Below are positions 6,555 to 6,891 of a stretch of DNA of 6,891 nt, piece by piece. Position 1 is the stretch's first letter, and each line of letters begins with the position of its first letter. This stretch comes from an uncultured Alphaproteobacteria bacterium. GTDB taxonomy: Bacteria; Pseudomonadota; Alphaproteobacteria; Rs-D84. Below the pieces are notes generated by a model. It worked only from the letters and a program-made list of their open reading frames with translations. It had not been told where the DNA came from and ran no database searches. The stretch is taken from NCBI GenBank assembly GCA_937901165.1, contig CALCGS010000145.1:1-6891 (forward strand). The letters run 5' to 3'. A program made the translations under genes and the position numbers.

Positions 6555-6891
6555 CTATTCTGCAAATCCAACAGATTTCAAAGCATCTGGTGCCATAGAT
6601 ATACCAGATTTTTTAGTATTTGCCGGACCTAATTTCTTTACCAACTGCCCGTCAAGCCATACATCTATTGCACCAACATTGCCAAAAGTAGCCTTTAATT
6701 TATCAGATTCAGGCATATAATACACATCACCTGGTATCAAAACACGAGAAAACAAACTATTACCACGTGCATCTTCTATTTTTACCCAAGATTCTTTAGA
6801 AGCCTGCAAAACAACACGTGCAGTTTTACGATTTTTGATTTCAAAACTTTCATGCACAGGATATCTAAAATCAGGTTCTTTTATAACAACA
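6555..6891 (-). CDS. rodZ: RodZ-like protein, C-terminal DUF4115 domain (5' end outside window)
   Basis: The frame is open from the right window edge to a TAG stop at 6557-6555, giving 111 visible residues. The GTG at 6857 is an internal Val codon: the reading frame continues upstream of it (VVIKEPDFRYP) to the edge, so this is the 3' part of a longer gene. The visible part matches the periplasmic C-terminal DUF4115 domain of RodZ: RVVLQASKESWVKIED, then a short strand pair ending in LFSRVLIPGDVYYMP, then a TFGNVGAIDVWLDGQ segment and a KKLGPA turn. RodZ is a bitopic cell-shape protein that links MreB filaments to the wall-synthesis machinery. The N-terminal helix-turn-helix and the membrane segment would lie to the right of the window and cannot be checked, so the symbol rests on this domain only. 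Confidence 0.75.
   Translation of the reverse strand, partial: VVIKEPDFRYPVHESFEIKNRKTARVVLQASKESWVKIEDARGNSLFSRVLIPGDVYYMPESDKLKATFGNVGAIDVWLDGQLVKKLGPANTKKSGISMAPDALKSVGFAE

Noticed and set aside
664..6557. Possible reassignment of UGA, as all five visible stops are TAA or TAG
   Set aside because: The conserved Trp positions I read use TGG and all genes translate cleanly under the standard code; five stops are too few to infer recoding.
6855..6857. GTG at 6857 as the start of a 100-residue protein
   Set aside because: The frame stays open for 11 more codons to the window edge and the domain is the C-terminal part of RodZ, so this GTG is an internal Val codon.

Overview
The window suggests an AT-rich, Gram-negative, alphaproteobacterium-like genome. 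Gram-negative: the leftmost gene encodes a signal-peptide-bearing, aromatic/Gly-rich protein that looks like an outer-membrane barrel. Alphaproteobacterial, as an inference: a RodZ C-terminal DUF4115 domain, and a UvrA whose first zinc-finger pair reads CPVS instead of CxxC, a form I associate with that class. All genes lie on the minus strand, so the story reads right to left. There are no RNA genes, mobile elements, CRISPR arrays or long empty stretches; the largest intergenic gaps are about 40-65 bp and hold promoters.

Right to left: (1) 6891-6555, 3' part of a rodZ-like gene, cut by the window edge. (2) 6500-3624, complete uvrA (nucleotide excision repair), with its own promoter directly against its start codon. 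(3) 3620-3144, a small Met-rich protein that matches only the M domain of Ffh/SRP54, with no GTPase (NG) domain and with the 4.5S RNA-binding signature eroded; its Shine-Dalgarno is built from the last codons of uvrA. (4) 3132-2464, rlmE/ftsJ, 23S rRNA 2'-O-methyltransferase with an intact K-D-K-E tetrad. (5) 2421-664, a class A penicillin-binding protein with its own extended -10 promoter. (6) 601-1, 5' part of the outer-membrane protein gene with a very similar promoter, running off the left edge.

uvrA, the SRP-M-like gene and rlmE (gaps of 3 and 11 nt) look like one operon; the PBP and OMP genes look like separate transcription units. The two points most worth pursuing are the free-standing, RNA-motif-deficient SRP54 M domain, and the arrangement at all three promoters: the -10 hexamer ends only 6-7 nt before the ATG and there is no Shine-Dalgarno, which predicts leaderless mRNAs. 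The operon-internal SRP-M gene, in contrast, has a strong Shine-Dalgarno.
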